In this document: piece by piece, positions 9,105 to 17,981 of the stretch
How positions within the stretch are numbered: the stretch's first letter is position 1
Layout: every line of letters begins with the position of its first letter
Assembly: GCA_963703855.1 (NCBI GenBank)
Contig: CAVPFW010000006.1
Coordinates: 36,963-100,962 of the forward strand
DNA length: 64,000 bases
Reading direction: 5' to 3'
Origin: AP-15 sp963703855
Lineage (GTDB): Bacteria; Pseudomonadota; Alphaproteobacteria; ATCC43930; CGMCC-115725
Program-made: the position numbers and the translations under genes
The notes under the pieces: generated by a model
Told to the model about the DNA's origin: nothing
Seen by the model: the letters and a program-made list of their open reading frames with translations, nothing else
Database searches by the model: none

Positions 9105-10160
9105 ATGCCGCCGCTCTCGTTGAAGCTCTGGTGGAACGCGGTGGTGAGGCGCGCGCCGGCGCGCCGGACGCCGACGCACCGGACCGGGGCTTACCCGGCC
9201 CCGCCGACCCTGGCGACGGTCGAATTGGCCCAGCGTCTGTTTGGCCGGGTGAGCGCGAAGCATGATCTCGTTGCCACCGCGCGCTCGCAAATCTCCGCGG
9301 GGTTGGAGGCAGGCTTCCGGCGCTACGTCGAGTGGCTCGACCGCGCGGGGTACGCTTTCGGCTCCTGCGAGGAGGCCGCGCTCCGCTTCGATGCCCGCCG
9401 CGTCTATCTGCGTTACGATGTTCACATCCGCGATCTGTTCGGCGCGTTCGTGCTTGCCGATCTCCACGAGCGGCTGCAGATCCCCGGCTCGTTCCAGATC
9501 TGCTGGGAGCATACCCGGTCGGAAATCGAGGTATCGGACATCTTTCTGAAGCTGCAAGCCTTTGACCCCGGCTTTGTCCAGTTCGGGTTGCATTGCTCGC
9601 CCGAGAGCAGCTGGCTGATCGCCGAACGGTTCGCGGGCCGGGCCGAGGGGCTGGACGCCTTTGTCGCCGACGGCGGCAGCCGGGCCCTGATGGCGGAGTG
9701 GCTCGCGGCGTTCGAACGCGACGGGCACGAGGCGCCGACCCTGGCCGCGGCACGTCGCCGCGCCGATGCGTGTCTCGCCGACACGGTGGTTTCGTTCCGC
9801 CGCCATTTCGGCCCGGTCACCACCATCTCCGGCCACGGCACGCCGCTTGCCGCCGACTATCTCGACGCGGCGCGCGCGGAGCCGCGCCTCGTCGCGCTGG
9901 CACCCTATCTGCATTCGGTCGAGTTCCTCGATGCCGACCGCGTCCGCCGGCACGGCTTTGCCCGCGAGCTGACCCGGTTCAACGGCGACCGCCTGCCGGG
10001 GCCGGTGATGATGTTCGAAAATCCGGCCGAGGACATGGCCCAGCGCTACGCGCAACGCCTGTCGGGCGGCGGCGGCTTTGTCGCCCTGTTTCATCCGGCG
10101 ACGTGGACCGGCGACCATTTGCAGCCGTTCATCGAGCGGCTATCGGTGCCGGAGCAATGA
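9105..10160 (+). CDS. Polysaccharide-deacetylase-like protein (single domain)
   Basis: A 351-residue protein. Its core resembles the NodB-type deacetylase fold used by the WbmS-like group: a beta strand ending in an Asp (YLRYDVHIRD, D105 and H107), a later GLHC (H163), SGHG (H244) and FHPAT (H330). In known deacetylases such Asp/His positions bind the metal and catalyse amide hydrolysis; here that is inference from pattern alone. No signal peptide is seen, which suggests a cytoplasmic nucleotide- or lipid-linked substrate. The next gene carries two more copies of the same domain and begins at an ATGA overlap with this stop codon. Confidence 0.6.
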   Translation: MPPLSLKLWWNAVVRRAPARRTPTHRTGAYPAPPTLATVELAQRLFGRVSAKHDLVATARSQISAGLEAGFRRYVEWLDRAGYAFGSCEEAALRFDARRVYLRYDVHIRDLFGAFVLADLHERLQIPGSFQICWEHTRSEIEVSDIFLKLQAFDPGFVQFGLHCSPESSWLIAERFAGRAEGLDAFVADGGSRALMAEWLAAFERDGHEAPTLAAARRRADACLADTVVSFRRHFGPVTTISGHGTPLAADYLDAARAEPRLVALAPYLHSVEFLDADRVRRHGFARELTRFNGDRLPGPVMMFENPAEDMAQRYAQRLSGGGGFVALFHPATWTGDHLQPFIERLSVPEQ

Positions 10161-12097
10161 GGCTGGCGGCCCGGCTGCGGGCCGTTCTGCCGGGCGCCGC
10201 CGCGGTGCCGCGCGGCGGCTGGCGCGACGAGGTGGCGGCGGTCCGGCGCATGGCCGGGACCGCCCTCGAAGCGAGGTTTGTGCGTTATGTCGAATGGCTC
10301 GCCGCCGAAGGCTATGTTTTCCGGCCGCTCGGCTTCGAGAGCCCCGATCTGACGCAGAACTCCGTCTGGCTGCGTTACGATACCGGGCCCGACGGTTTTC
10401 CGGCGGCCTGGCTGCTGGCCGAGCTGCACCAGCGCCACCGCGTCCCCGCCGCGTTCACGCTCGCCTGGGATCTGATCTCCCCCAATCCGGGACTGGCAGC
10501 GAATTTTCACGAGCTGAGAAAATTCGATCCCCGCTACGTCGGCTTCGGGCTGTATTGCGCGCCGGTCGACAATTGGCTGTCGGCGCGCAATCGTCGCGGC
10601 GGTGCGGGCGATCAGGCGGATTTTCTCGCCTCGCGCGGCTTTTGCGCCTTTCTCGACCGCTTGGCCGCAGCGGATGGTGCGGCGGAGCTCGCGGCATTGC
10701 GCGCCGGCGCCGAGGCGCAATTGCGCGCCGAAGCCGCCGCCTTCACCGACGCCTTCGGCCGCTGGCCGACGGTCTCGGCGCGCCTCGGGGCGTGGTCGGC
10801 GGGTTTTGCCAGGGAACGAGCGCGCCGCCCGGCGCTGGCCCCGCTCGACGACACCCTCCACCCGGCCCGCTTCCTCGCCTCGCTCGACCTCGGCAATATC
10901 GGCTTCGGCCCCGAGGCGGCGGCGCTCCCGGGCGACGAGCTGATCGGCCCGCATGTCATGTTCGGCGGCGGCGACCCCGAGACCGTACGCCGCGACCATC
11001 ACCAGCGCGTCTGGGGCGGCGGCGGCTTCGTTGCCGTCTTTCCGCCGGCACGCTGGCTGCAGGCGAGCTTCGACTCGTTGACCGTGCCGCCGCCTTTTCC
11101 CGATCTCGGCGCTCCCGAGCCCGCAGCGCCGGCGCCGTCCTCGCCGATCCTGACCAATCTCGCCGATCTGGTGCCGTTCGGGCGCCGCTGCGAGCGGCTG
11201 GGCCACCGGGAATTGGCGCAAGCGGCGCGCCAGCGCCTGGGGTCCCGGCTCGAGCCGCTGTTTTGCCGCTTTGTCGAGTGGCTGGCCGCGCAGGGCTACG
11301 TCTTCGGCGACCTGGAGCGGCGGCCGCCGGATTTCACAGCGCGCCGAGTCTATCTGCGCTACGACGTGCACATTCAGGATCTGCTCCCCGCCTACCTCCT
11401 CGCCGATCTGCACGAGAGGCTGGGAATCCCAGGCTCGTTCCAGCTCTCCTGGCGGTTCTCGCCGGCGGAAACGCAATTGGGGCCGTTTTTCCGCAAATTC
11501 CTCGAATTCGACCCGCGCCGGGTGCAGGTCGGGCTGCATTGCGCGCCGGCGGCGACGGCGTACATCGACCAGCGCTGCGGCGGGAATTACGCTGCGGCAC
11601 AACATCAGGTGAGCGAACCGGGCTTCGAAACCCAAATGCGCGGGCTGCTCGCGGCATATCGGCGGCAGGGCGACGCCGCGGCCGAGCTGATCGACCTGCG
11701 GGCCGCAACCGATGCCGCGATGGCGACGCTCGCCGACAGCTTTCGCGAAGCCTTCGGCGAGTGGAAGACGGTCTCCGGCCACGGCAATTTCCTGACGAAC
11801 GCATTCGAGCGAATGCGCGCGCAACAGCCCGAATTGTCGCCGCTGCGGGACTATTTCAACCCGGTCGGCTACCTGCAAAGGTTCGGCGTCCGGCAGTTCG
11901 GTTTCGAGCGCGAGTTGTCGGTCTTTGCCGATGATCGGCCGGACCTCCCCTGCGTGATCATGGAGGGCAATCCGGGCGCGGTGCTGCGCCGGCAATTTCA
12001 CGGCCGCATTGATGCCGGCCTCGGTTTTTTATGTCTGTTTCACCCAGCCACTTTGACGACCGACCACCTGGCGTCGATCATCCCGTCACGGGCGTAG
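10157..12097 (+). CDS. Two-domain polysaccharide-deacetylase-like protein, N-terminal domain degenerate
   Basis: A 646-residue tandem of two copies of the domain in the preceding gene. Copy two (about 335-646) keeps YLRYDVH (D403, H405), GLHC (H461), SGHG (H542) and FHPAT (H629). Copy one (about 25-305) keeps the fold-level sequence, such as FVRYVEWLAAEGYVF and WLRYD. It has lost all four histidines: LRYDTG (G77), GLYC (Y133), SARLG (R209) and FPPAR (P296). It therefore looks like a pseudo-enzyme domain fused to an intact one. A Pro/Ala linker at about 312-330 joins them. Start and upstream stop overlap as ATGA. It is convergent with, and overlaps by 12 bp, the MmgE/PrpD gene. Confidence 0.62.
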   Translation: MRLAARLRAVLPGAAAVPRGGWRDEVAAVRRMAGTALEARFVRYVEWLAAEGYVFRPLGFESPDLTQNSVWLRYDTGPDGFPAAWLLAELHQRHRVPAAFTLAWDLISPNPGLAANFHELRKFDPRYVGFGLYCAPVDNWLSARNRRGGAGDQADFLASRGFCAFLDRLAAADGAAELAALRAGAEAQLRAEAAAFTDAFGRWPTVSARLGAWSAGFARERARRPALAPLDDTLHPARFLASLDLGNIGFGPEAAALPGDELIGPHVMFGGGDPETVRRDHHQRVWGGGGFVAVFPPARWLQASFDSLTVPPPFPDLGAPEPAAPAPSSPILTNLADLVPFGRRCERLGHRELAQAARQRLGSRLEPLFCRFVEWLAAQGYVFGDLERRPPDFTARRVYLRYDVHIQDLLPAYLLADLHERLGIPGSFQLSWRFSPAETQLGPFFRKFLEFDPRRVQVGLHCAPAATAYIDQRCGGNYAAAQHQVSEPGFETQMRGLLAAYRRQGDAAAELIDLRAATDAAMATLADSFREAFGEWKTVSGHGNFLTNAFERMRAQQPELSPLRDYFNPVGYLQRFGVRQFGFERELSVFADDRPDLPCVIMEGNPGAVLRRQFHGRIDAGLGFLCLFHPATLTTDHLASIIPSRA

Positions 12098-13447
12098 CAG
12101 AGCGGTCAGGGCTGAGGCCCGCCCGACGCGGCGCAAATCGTGGATCAGCGCGAGGCTCTGTTCGACCCGCTCGTCGGGAAGGCCCGCGTGCGGCACCAGG
12201 GCGCGATATTTGGCGTCGATGTCGGCCCAGGCGATGCCGAGCATTCCCGCCCCCTTCGGCACGAAAACCGTGCTCGTGCTGGTCCGGCCATCGACGGCGC
12301 GGATGGTCACGGTGGCGCCTTGCCGATATCGGGCGGCGTCATCGGGCGGCGGCGGACCGACCCGGACCTTGTCGATCAGCCGGTGGATGACCGGGTCGGC
12401 GATCTTGGCCGCGCTCGCATGCATCCAGGAGAATTCGCGGTCGGCGGCGCCGGCGGCGAGGAAATAGGCCGGGCTGTGCGCCATGTCGATCAGATCGGCC
12501 GGGTGCAGCGGGCCGGCGAGCGCGGTGACCCCGGGGCGGGACAGGGTGATGCTGTCGATCTCTTCGGCGGCGATCCGGCCCTCTCTGGCGGCGTTCGCGG
12601 CGGCCTCGGCCAGCGCGTGGTGCGGATGGCCGCCGGGTACGAGCTTGACCGCCATGTCGGTGACGATGTCCCAGGACTGCCCGAAATCGCGGGTGACCCT
12701 CGCGCCGGCGTCGGCGGCGTCGACCTCGCCATAGACCTCGAAAAAGCCGTGGCGCGTTTCGAGAATGCTCTCCTCGGCCTTGTACCCGCGCTCGGCCGCG
12801 AGCGCCGCGTTGACGCCGAGCATCGCCGCTAGCCCGGCGTGGTACTCGCGCGCGACGCTGGTGTTGGCCGCCGCCGCGAGCCCGCCGATCGAGGTCGCCG
12901 ACAGCGCAATCGCCTGCGCCATCCGCGCCGGATCGAGCCGCAACAGCCGGGCGGCGGCGACCGCGGCGGCAAAAATCGCCACCAGGCAGCCGTGAAAGCC
13001 GCTCCTGCGAAAGCCCGGGGTGATCGCCTCGCCGATCCGCCCGGCCGCCTCGTAGCCGAGCACGATCGCCGCCAGCACCTCTTCGCCGCCGGCGCCGGTT
13101 CTCTCCGCGATGGCGATGGTGGTCGCGGTCAGCGGCGTGCCGGCATGGACGATGTTGCGCAGGTCGCTGTCATCGCAAGCGGCGGCGTCGCTCATCACCG
13201 CATTGACTTGTGCGGCATCGGCGAGCGGCAGCTTGGCCCCGGCGTCGAACCACACCGAGGCGTCCGGCCGCCCGCCGCGCTCGCGGGCCAATGCCCGGAT
13301 GATCGCAGCCGATTTAAGACCGGAGCCGAACGCGGCGCTGGCGATCGTGCTGGCGATCAGCATCGCCGCGTGGTCGATCGCTTGCGGCGGCAGGTCCGAG
13401 GCGGCGGTCCGGGTCAGAAACTCGGCGAGGTCGCGGGCGACGGTCAT
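12086..13447 (-). CDS. MmgE/PrpD-family protein
   Basis: A 453-residue member of the 2-methylcitrate dehydratase / aconitate decarboxylase fold family. Typical features are HAAMLIASTIASAAFGSGL near the N terminus, the AACDDSDL region, GYEAAGRIGEA, RSGFHGCLVAIFAAAVAAAR, SATSIGGLAAAANT, and a histidine-rich VKLVPGGHPHHALAEAA. Members dehydrate or decarboxylate small tricarboxylates, but many act on unknown substrates, so the exact reaction is open. It lies 9 bp downstream of a hypothetical gene transcribed the same way and is probably in one operon with it. Confidence 0.88.
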   Translation of the reverse strand: MTVARDLAEFLTRTAASDLPPQAIDHAAMLIASTIASAAFGSGLKSAAIIRALARERGGRPDASVWFDAGAKLPLADAAQVNAVMSDAAACDDSDLRNIVHAGTPLTATTIAIAERTGAGGEEVLAAIVLGYEAAGRIGEAITPGFRRSGFHGCLVAIFAAAVAAARLLRLDPARMAQAIALSATSIGGLAAAANTSVAREYHAGLAAMLGVNAALAAERGYKAEESILETRHGFFEVYGEVDAADAGARVTRDFGQSWDIVTDMAVKLVPGGHPHHALAEAAANAAREGRIAAEEIDSITLSRPGVTALAGPLHPADLIDMAHSPAYFLAAGAADREFSWMHASAAKIADPVIHRLIDKVRVGPPPPDDAARYRQGATVTIRAVDGRTSTSTVFVPKGAGMLGIAWADIDAKYRALVPHAGLPDERVEQSLALIHDLRRVGRASALTALLRP

Positions 13448-13456
13448 CGGCCCGGC

Positions 13457-14029
13457 TTAGCGCGGTTCGGTCCAGCTTTCGGAGAACGCCAGCGCGCAGG
13501 TGCTGAACGGCCGTCCCTCGCGCTGCATCGGCCAGGGCCGCCCCGCGGCGTCGCTGCCGTTGACGGTCAGGCGGGCGCCGAGCGCCGGGATCAGCAGGCT
13601 GCACACGCCGTAGCGCCGGCCGCCCTCATTGGGCTGGGTGTGGATCAGCAGTGGCTCGCCGATCTCGTACCAGGTCAGCGCCACCTCCTCGTCGCTCGAC
13701 ACCACCCGCTCGGTCCAGAAATAGTGCGGATCGCCCGATTTGACGAACTCGGCATCGGTGACCGGGATCGCGGTGTCCGCGGTCTCGGGGTTGAGCATGC
13801 CCTGCACGGTCGTCTGCAGCCAGCGCGCCATCGCGATGTTGTCGGACCAGATGCGCCAGTCGTTCTCGGTCAGCTCGCTCTTCAGATAGAGCACATGCCC
13901 CGGCCCCATCGGGCAGGTGATGATGCGCCAGAAGCTCGCATTCGTCGTCTGCGGCCCGCCATCGGTCTGGCTCAGCCGAATAAACGGGTTCTCCCCGGTC
14001 AGGATCACATGGTTGGGATCGGCAGGCAT
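13457..14029 (-). CDS. Conserved hypothetical protein
   Basis: A 190-residue soluble protein I do not recognise. It starts MPADPNHVILTGENPFIRLS with GGGAGGACACCCG before the ATG, a good ribosome site. The sequence is rich in Trp and acidic residues (SELTENDWRIWSDNIAMARW) and has no signal peptide or membrane segment. Its position 9 bp before the MmgE/PrpD gene suggests a joint catabolic role. The beta-rich middle would fit a small-molecule-binding barrel, but this is a guess. Confidence 0.65.
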   Translation of the reverse strand: MPADPNHVILTGENPFIRLSQTDGGPQTTNASFWRIITCPMGPGHVLYLKSELTENDWRIWSDNIAMARWLQTTVQGMLNPETADTAIPVTDAEFVKSGDPHYFWTERVVSSDEEVALTWYEIGEPLLIHTQPNEGGRRYGVCSLLIPALGARLTVNGSDAAGRPWPMQREGRPFSTCALAFSESWTEPR

Positions 14030-14503
14030 CGGGTGTCCTCCCTCAGGGCGTGATGCCGGCGATCGTACCGGATCGCGCACCGCCGCGCTATCGACCGGTA
14101 TTCCCCTGGTCTGAACGCCCGCGATCGATGGAGAACGGCCTCCTCGTCGGGATGACAGTATCGTCGCCTCCGCACCGAAAGCGGTCATTCCAGTCGAGCC
14201 GATCTAATCGCAAACGACAGCGCCAGGGTGCCGCCGAGGGCGCTATCGATGAGGGAGAAATTCGTGTTGAGCAAAACCGCCCCACGTGGTGTCGTCCGCG
14301 CCTACCGTGGGCTATCTTAGAACCTTTGCTGATGTTGTCGGATCGGGTATCTATTCACGATGTGTGTCCTGGTGTGTATTTAGGGTTGCTGGGCTCCAGT
14401 TGGGCCACCAAGTCTGGCATCGCTGCCTTCGTGTGTGCCTCCATCGCGGATGGAATGGTTCAGCAATACGTTCAGCGCCTGTTCCAACGAGATAAAGCTT
14501 TAA
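14030..14503. other. Gene-poor interval at the edge of an A+T-richer island
   Basis: About 470 bp with no well-supported gene apart from the weak 64-residue candidate listed separately. The left half has host-like G+C content. From roughly 14310 the sequence becomes visibly richer in A and T, matching the nuclease-like gene that follows. No tRNA, integrase site or direct repeat marking the island edge was seen. Confidence 0.4.
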
Positions 14504-14526
14504 ATGGGTGTCTACGAGGACTATAA
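14332..14526 (+). CDS. Possible small protein overlapping the nuclease-like gene
   Basis: A 64-residue frame starting MLSDRVSIHDVCPGVYLG and running through a mildly hydrophobic stretch (YLGLLGSSWATKSGIAAFVC) to a charged end. It overlaps the first 23 bp of the following gene, as coupled genes often do, and shares its lower G+C content. It has no recognised family and no clear ribosome site, so it may be chance. Confidence 0.25.
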   Translation: MLSDRVSIHDVCPGVYLGLLGSSWATKSGIAAFVCASIADGMVQQYVQRLFQRDKALNGCLRGL

Positions 14527-15991
14527 GCCGTTTCGCAACTATATGCGAAGGTTCAGTCTCGTAGAAAGTCTGGTCGATGTGTGGCGATATTCTCTGCACA
14601 TCCTCAATGACGTGCCTCTACCGGCTGATTATGCCATTGGCAAACCCCCTTTCGAGCCAATTAAGCGCAACGTATGGCCTTGGGAATTAGAAATCCTGGC
14701 GCGGGAAATCGTTCTGAACGCAACTACGAAGGGGGATCGCAGCCTTCGACGCTGGAACGATCTCGCGGGAGCGATCAACCACATAAAACGCCTAGATAAT
14801 GAAGCTTACACGGCATTTGGCGATCAGCGAGACGTGCTGCTTGAGATGCATAGGATCGTCCATCGTCAGTTCCCATGGCAAATCAGGATCGGCGTAAACC
14901 CACTGATGCGCGCCTTCAGAATTTTCGGGGGCGGGGCAGTAGAGGCAATTGTTATCCGCGAATTCGGATTGACGATGCGCCAAGTGCTGTTGATCGGGAT
15001 CGCAATGACCGGTCATTTTCAGAAATCCGCAGTTATGTCGAATTATGACTGTAGCGAATTAGGCATACCACAGGATTCAGCGCGCGCCCTCTTTGCACGT
15101 ATTACATCTAAATTAGATATATTAAGAGCCTTGACTGTTAAGCAGCAATCTTACGGACCCGATTGGTCCTATTCTTGGAATCCGCTTGAAGCTACTCCTC
15201 TTGTTAGTTTTGACCAAAATCACCCCGAACGGGTGATTTGTCCAATTCCATTCTATTTACTACGACGAGTTTCTACGGGAATATTCTATGATCTCGTGAA
15301 TACGCCAGATTTCGACAATGCTTTCGGTAAGTCGTTCGAGATCTATGTGGGCGAGGTTATTGAGTTCACTTGCAAACCGCCTCGTTTCGCCATCATGCCC
15401 GAGGAGTCCTACTATATTGGCTCCAAGAAATTCCACGGGGTCGATTGGGTCCTCTCCGATGACACCGGCCATTTGTTCATCGAGGCGAAAACTAAACGCC
15501 TCACTTTGGGAGCCAAAATACGATCGGTCAACGATGACCTTGACCGAGACCTAGTGACAATGGCGACCGCCATCGTTCAGCACTATCAGAACATACTACG
15601 AGCACTGGACGGAAAAACGCGATGGAAGCCCGATGGATTGCCCATCTATCCACTAATTTTGACTCTGGAAGATTGGTTCATTTTCAGCCCAACAGTCGTA
15701 AATATTCTCAACAATCAAGTGGGTCGATTGCTCCATGAGCGAGACGTTTCCAAGCAAGTGCTCACCGATATGCCGTTCACGATCGTATCTGCCCATGAGT
15801 TTGAGGCCGCAAGTCAAGTCATTGCTCAAGTCGGCGTCGATGCTCTCATGAGCAAGAAGACATCTTTAGAACAAAGAAGTTGGTCCCTCCTCCAATTCAT
15901 GCGAGGTGATTTCGCTGGCGAGATGGAGCGCGTTAATTGGACGATATTCGAGGCCGACTGGAATCAATTATCACCTCCTGAGCGGCGATGA
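14504..15991 (+). CDS. Unrecognised protein with PD-(D/E)XK nuclease signature in an A+T-richer island
   Basis: A 495-residue protein whose family I do not recognise. Near residues 284-329 it has YVGEVIEF, then FHGVDWVLSD and LFIEAKTKRL: E284, D314, E327 and K329 fit the E...D-x12-E-x-K layout of PD-(D/E)XK nucleases. The first 270 residues are mostly helical with many aromatics and could bind DNA or a partner. Codon use (tta, att, aaa, aga) is unlike the G+C-rich neighbours, pointing to recent transfer. There is no signal peptide. A stand-alone nuclease of this kind in a foreign patch could be a defence effector, a restriction-like enzyme or a relic of a mobile element. Confidence 0.7.
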   Translation: MGVYEDYKPFRNYMRRFSLVESLVDVWRYSLHILNDVPLPADYAIGKPPFEPIKRNVWPWELEILAREIVLNATTKGDRSLRRWNDLAGAINHIKRLDNEAYTAFGDQRDVLLEMHRIVHRQFPWQIRIGVNPLMRAFRIFGGGAVEAIVIREFGLTMRQVLLIGIAMTGHFQKSAVMSNYDCSELGIPQDSARALFARITSKLDILRALTVKQQSYGPDWSYSWNPLEATPLVSFDQNHPERVICPIPFYLLRRVSTGIFYDLVNTPDFDNAFGKSFEIYVGEVIEFTCKPPRFAIMPEESYYIGSKKFHGVDWVLSDDTGHLFIEAKTKRLTLGAKIRSVNDDLDRDLVTMATAIVQHYQNILRALDGKTRWKPDGLPIYPLILTLEDWFIFSPTVVNILNNQVGRLLHERDVSKQVLTDMPFTIVSAHEFEAASQVIAQVGVDALMSKKTSLEQRSWSLLQFMRGDFAGEMERVNWTIFEADWNQLSPPERR

Positions 15992-16194
15992 TTGAGCTCT
16001 CAAGGCCATTCCGCCCAAGGGCAGCTAAGGACAGCTTTGGGGGGATAACCCGCCCTCCTTGTCGAGTGACCCGAGCGCCCGTTAAGGGACACGGAGCTGA
16101 CATTCAAACCGAAGCCATTACCCGATGGCCGGCGGCTTGGTCGGCTGCTGCGGTCGGTGCTAGGCTGCTCCCATGATCGACGAGGAGAGGGAGC
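15992..16194. other. Intergenic region, right edge of the A+T-richer island
   Basis: About 200 bp between the nuclease-like gene and the CoA transferase. Base composition returns to host level here. A near-palindromic GGGGGATAACCCGCCC stretch is present, but I see no terminator with a T run and no repeat shared with the left edge. Confidence 0.3.
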
Positions 16195-17493
16195 ATGAGC
16201 CAGGCGCTGGCGGGGGTTCGCATCATCGACATGACGCACAACCAGGCGGGGCCGGCTTGCGCTCAGATCCTGGGGTTTCTCGGGGCCGACGTGATCAAGC
16301 TCGAGGAGCCCCGGGGCGGCGACGTGGCGCGGCGCAACATGCGCGACCGGCCGGACACGGACAGCCTCTTTTTCCTCTTGTTCAACGCCAACAAGCGCAG
16401 CCTGACCCTGAATTTGAAGACCGGGCGCGGCAAGGAACTGTTTCGGCAGCTGATCGGCAAATCGGACGTACTGCTCGAAAATTTCGGGCCCGGGGCGCTC
16501 GACCGGCTGGGCTTCGGCTTTGACGCGCTCTCGCAGATCAACCCGCGGCTGATCTACGCGACGATCAAGGGCTTCGGCACCTACGGCCCCTATCGCGATT
16601 ACAAAAGCTACGAGCCGATCGCCCAGGCGATGGGCGGGGCGATGAGCATCACCGGCTTTCCCGAGAACCCGCCGACCTTCGTCGTGCCGGCGATCGGCGA
16701 TTCCGGCACCGGCATGCACATGGCGATCGGCATCCTCGCCGCGTTGCAGCAGCGCCATGCGACCGGCCGCGGCCAGCATGTCGAGGTGTCGATGCAGGAC
16801 GCGGTGGTCAACCTGATCCGGGTCAGCCTGCGCGACCACCAGCGCTTTGGCGCGGCGATGCCCAGGCGCGGCAACCAGATGGGCCGCGGCGTGCCGAGCA
16901 CGACCTATCCGTGCGCGCCGGGGGGCCCCAACGACTATGTCTTCATCACCGCGCAGCAGCAGATGTGGCCGGCCTTCACCGAAGCGATCGGCCGGCCCGA
17001 GCTGGCCCGCGACCCGCGCTTTGCGAGCGAGGACGCGCGCTGGGAGAACCGCGACGCCTTGACCGCGATCATCACGGAGTGGACCCGCGGCCGCTCGAAG
17101 CACGAGGCCATGCGCGTGTTGGGTGCCGCCGGGGTGCCGTGCGGCGCCTGCCAGGACACCGGCGAGGTCTTGGCCGACCCGCATCTGAAGGCGCGCGAGA
17201 TGATCGTCGATGTCGATTATCCGACCCGCGGCACCTACCAGACCGTGGGCTGCCCGGTCAAGCTGTCGGACTCGCCGGCCGAAATCAGCCGCCCGCCATT
17301 GCTCGGCGAGCACACCGGCGCATCTGTTGGGCGAGCTGTGCGGCGTCGATCCCGACGAGGTAAAGCGCCTGCGCGAGGACGGCGTCGTCTGATCGCGCGG
17401 CTCATCATAAAACCGCCAAATCGACCGGGTGCAAAGGGAGTCCGCGGGTCGAAGGCGGTGCGGACCGTCGCCGCCCAGGCCGGGAGGGCGTAA
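16195..17493 (+). CDS. CaiB/BaiF (family III) CoA transferase with 3' frameshift
   Basis: A formyl-CoA-transferase-type enzyme that moves CoA between carboxylic acids. Diagnostic segments are LAGVRIIDMTHNQAGPACAQ, LGFLGADVIKLEEPRGGD, LLENFGPGALDRLGFG and VEVSMQDAVVNLI, whose Asp is the acyl-anhydride-forming residue. The last part as read (after PPLLGEHTG) becomes Arg-rich nonsense. The adjacent frame instead gives AHLLGELCGVDPDEVKRLRE and stops at 17392, exactly the family's normal end. One extra base near 17320 explains this. The true protein would be about 398 residues. The ATG has a strong GGAGAGGGAG ribosome site. Confidence 0.9.
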   Translation: MSQALAGVRIIDMTHNQAGPACAQILGFLGADVIKLEEPRGGDVARRNMRDRPDTDSLFFLLFNANKRSLTLNLKTGRGKELFRQLIGKSDVLLENFGPGALDRLGFGFDALSQINPRLIYATIKGFGTYGPYRDYKSYEPIAQAMGGAMSITGFPENPPTFVVPAIGDSGTGMHMAIGILAALQQRHATGRGQHVEVSMQDAVVNLIRVSLRDHQRFGAAMPRRGNQMGRGVPSTTYPCAPGGPNDYVFITAQQQMWPAFTEAIGRPELARDPRFASEDARWENRDALTAIITEWTRGRSKHEAMRVLGAAGVPCGACQDTGEVLADPHLKAREMIVDVDYPTRGTYQTVGCPVKLSDSPAEISRPPLLGEHTGASVGRAVRRRSRRGKAPARGRRRLIARLIIKPPNRPGAKGVRGSKAVRTVAAQAGRA

Positions 17494-17515
17494 GCAACGA
17501 CGGCCCGAACTGCTC

Positions 17516-17908
17516 TCAGCCGGAGGCCTCGATCCGCGCCATGTCGTCGTCGCTGAAGCCGAAATGATGGCCGATCTCGTGGATCAGCACATGGCGCACC
17601 AGGTGTGCCAGGTCCTCGCCGGTCTCGCACCAATAGTCGAGGATCGGGCGCCGGTAGAGGAAGATCATGTCGAGGTTGGGCCGCGGGTCGCTGACGCTCT
17701 TGTGCGGCAGGGCGACCCCGCGGTAGAGGCCGAGGATGTCGAACGGGCTGTCGAGATCCATCGCCGCTTCGGTCTCCTCGTCGGGAAACTCCTCGACCCG
17801 GATCACCACCGCGCCCAAATGGCGCTTGAGCCGGCGCGGGATCGTGCCCAGCGCCCGGTTCGCCAATTCTTCGATATCGGTCAGGGACGGCGCCGTGCGC
17901 GGGGTCAT
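17516..17908 (-). CDS. Minimal zincin-like metallopeptidase family protein
   Basis: A 130-residue protein with the zinc-protease motif HEIGHHFGFSDDDM near its C terminus, the pattern of the small bacterial 'possible zinc metallopeptidase' family (minimal gluzincin fold). Other conserved pieces are VVIRVEEFPDEE, DILGLYRGVALP and MIFLYRRPILDYW. It is cytoplasmic and its substrate is unknown. The ATG giving MTPRTAPSL is preferred to a start 25 codons upstream, which would run into the divergent gene's leader. Confidence 0.86.
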   Translation of the reverse strand: MTPRTAPSLTDIEELANRALGTIPRRLKRHLGAVVIRVEEFPDEETEAAMDLDSPFDILGLYRGVALPHKSVSDPRPNLDMIFLYRRPILDYWCETGEDLAHLVRHVLIHEIGHHFGFSDDDMARIEASG

Positions 17909-17981
17909 CGGGTCACCGCGCGCTTGACCTCGGGCATCCCATCGCGCACTTCCCTGCGGGACGACGAGGATGGAGAGTGAC

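Noticed and set aside
16000..17313. Large minus-strand frame opposite the CaiB-type CoA transferase
   Set aside because: Shadow frame rich in Arg, Ala and His; the plus strand matches the CoA-transferase family throughout.
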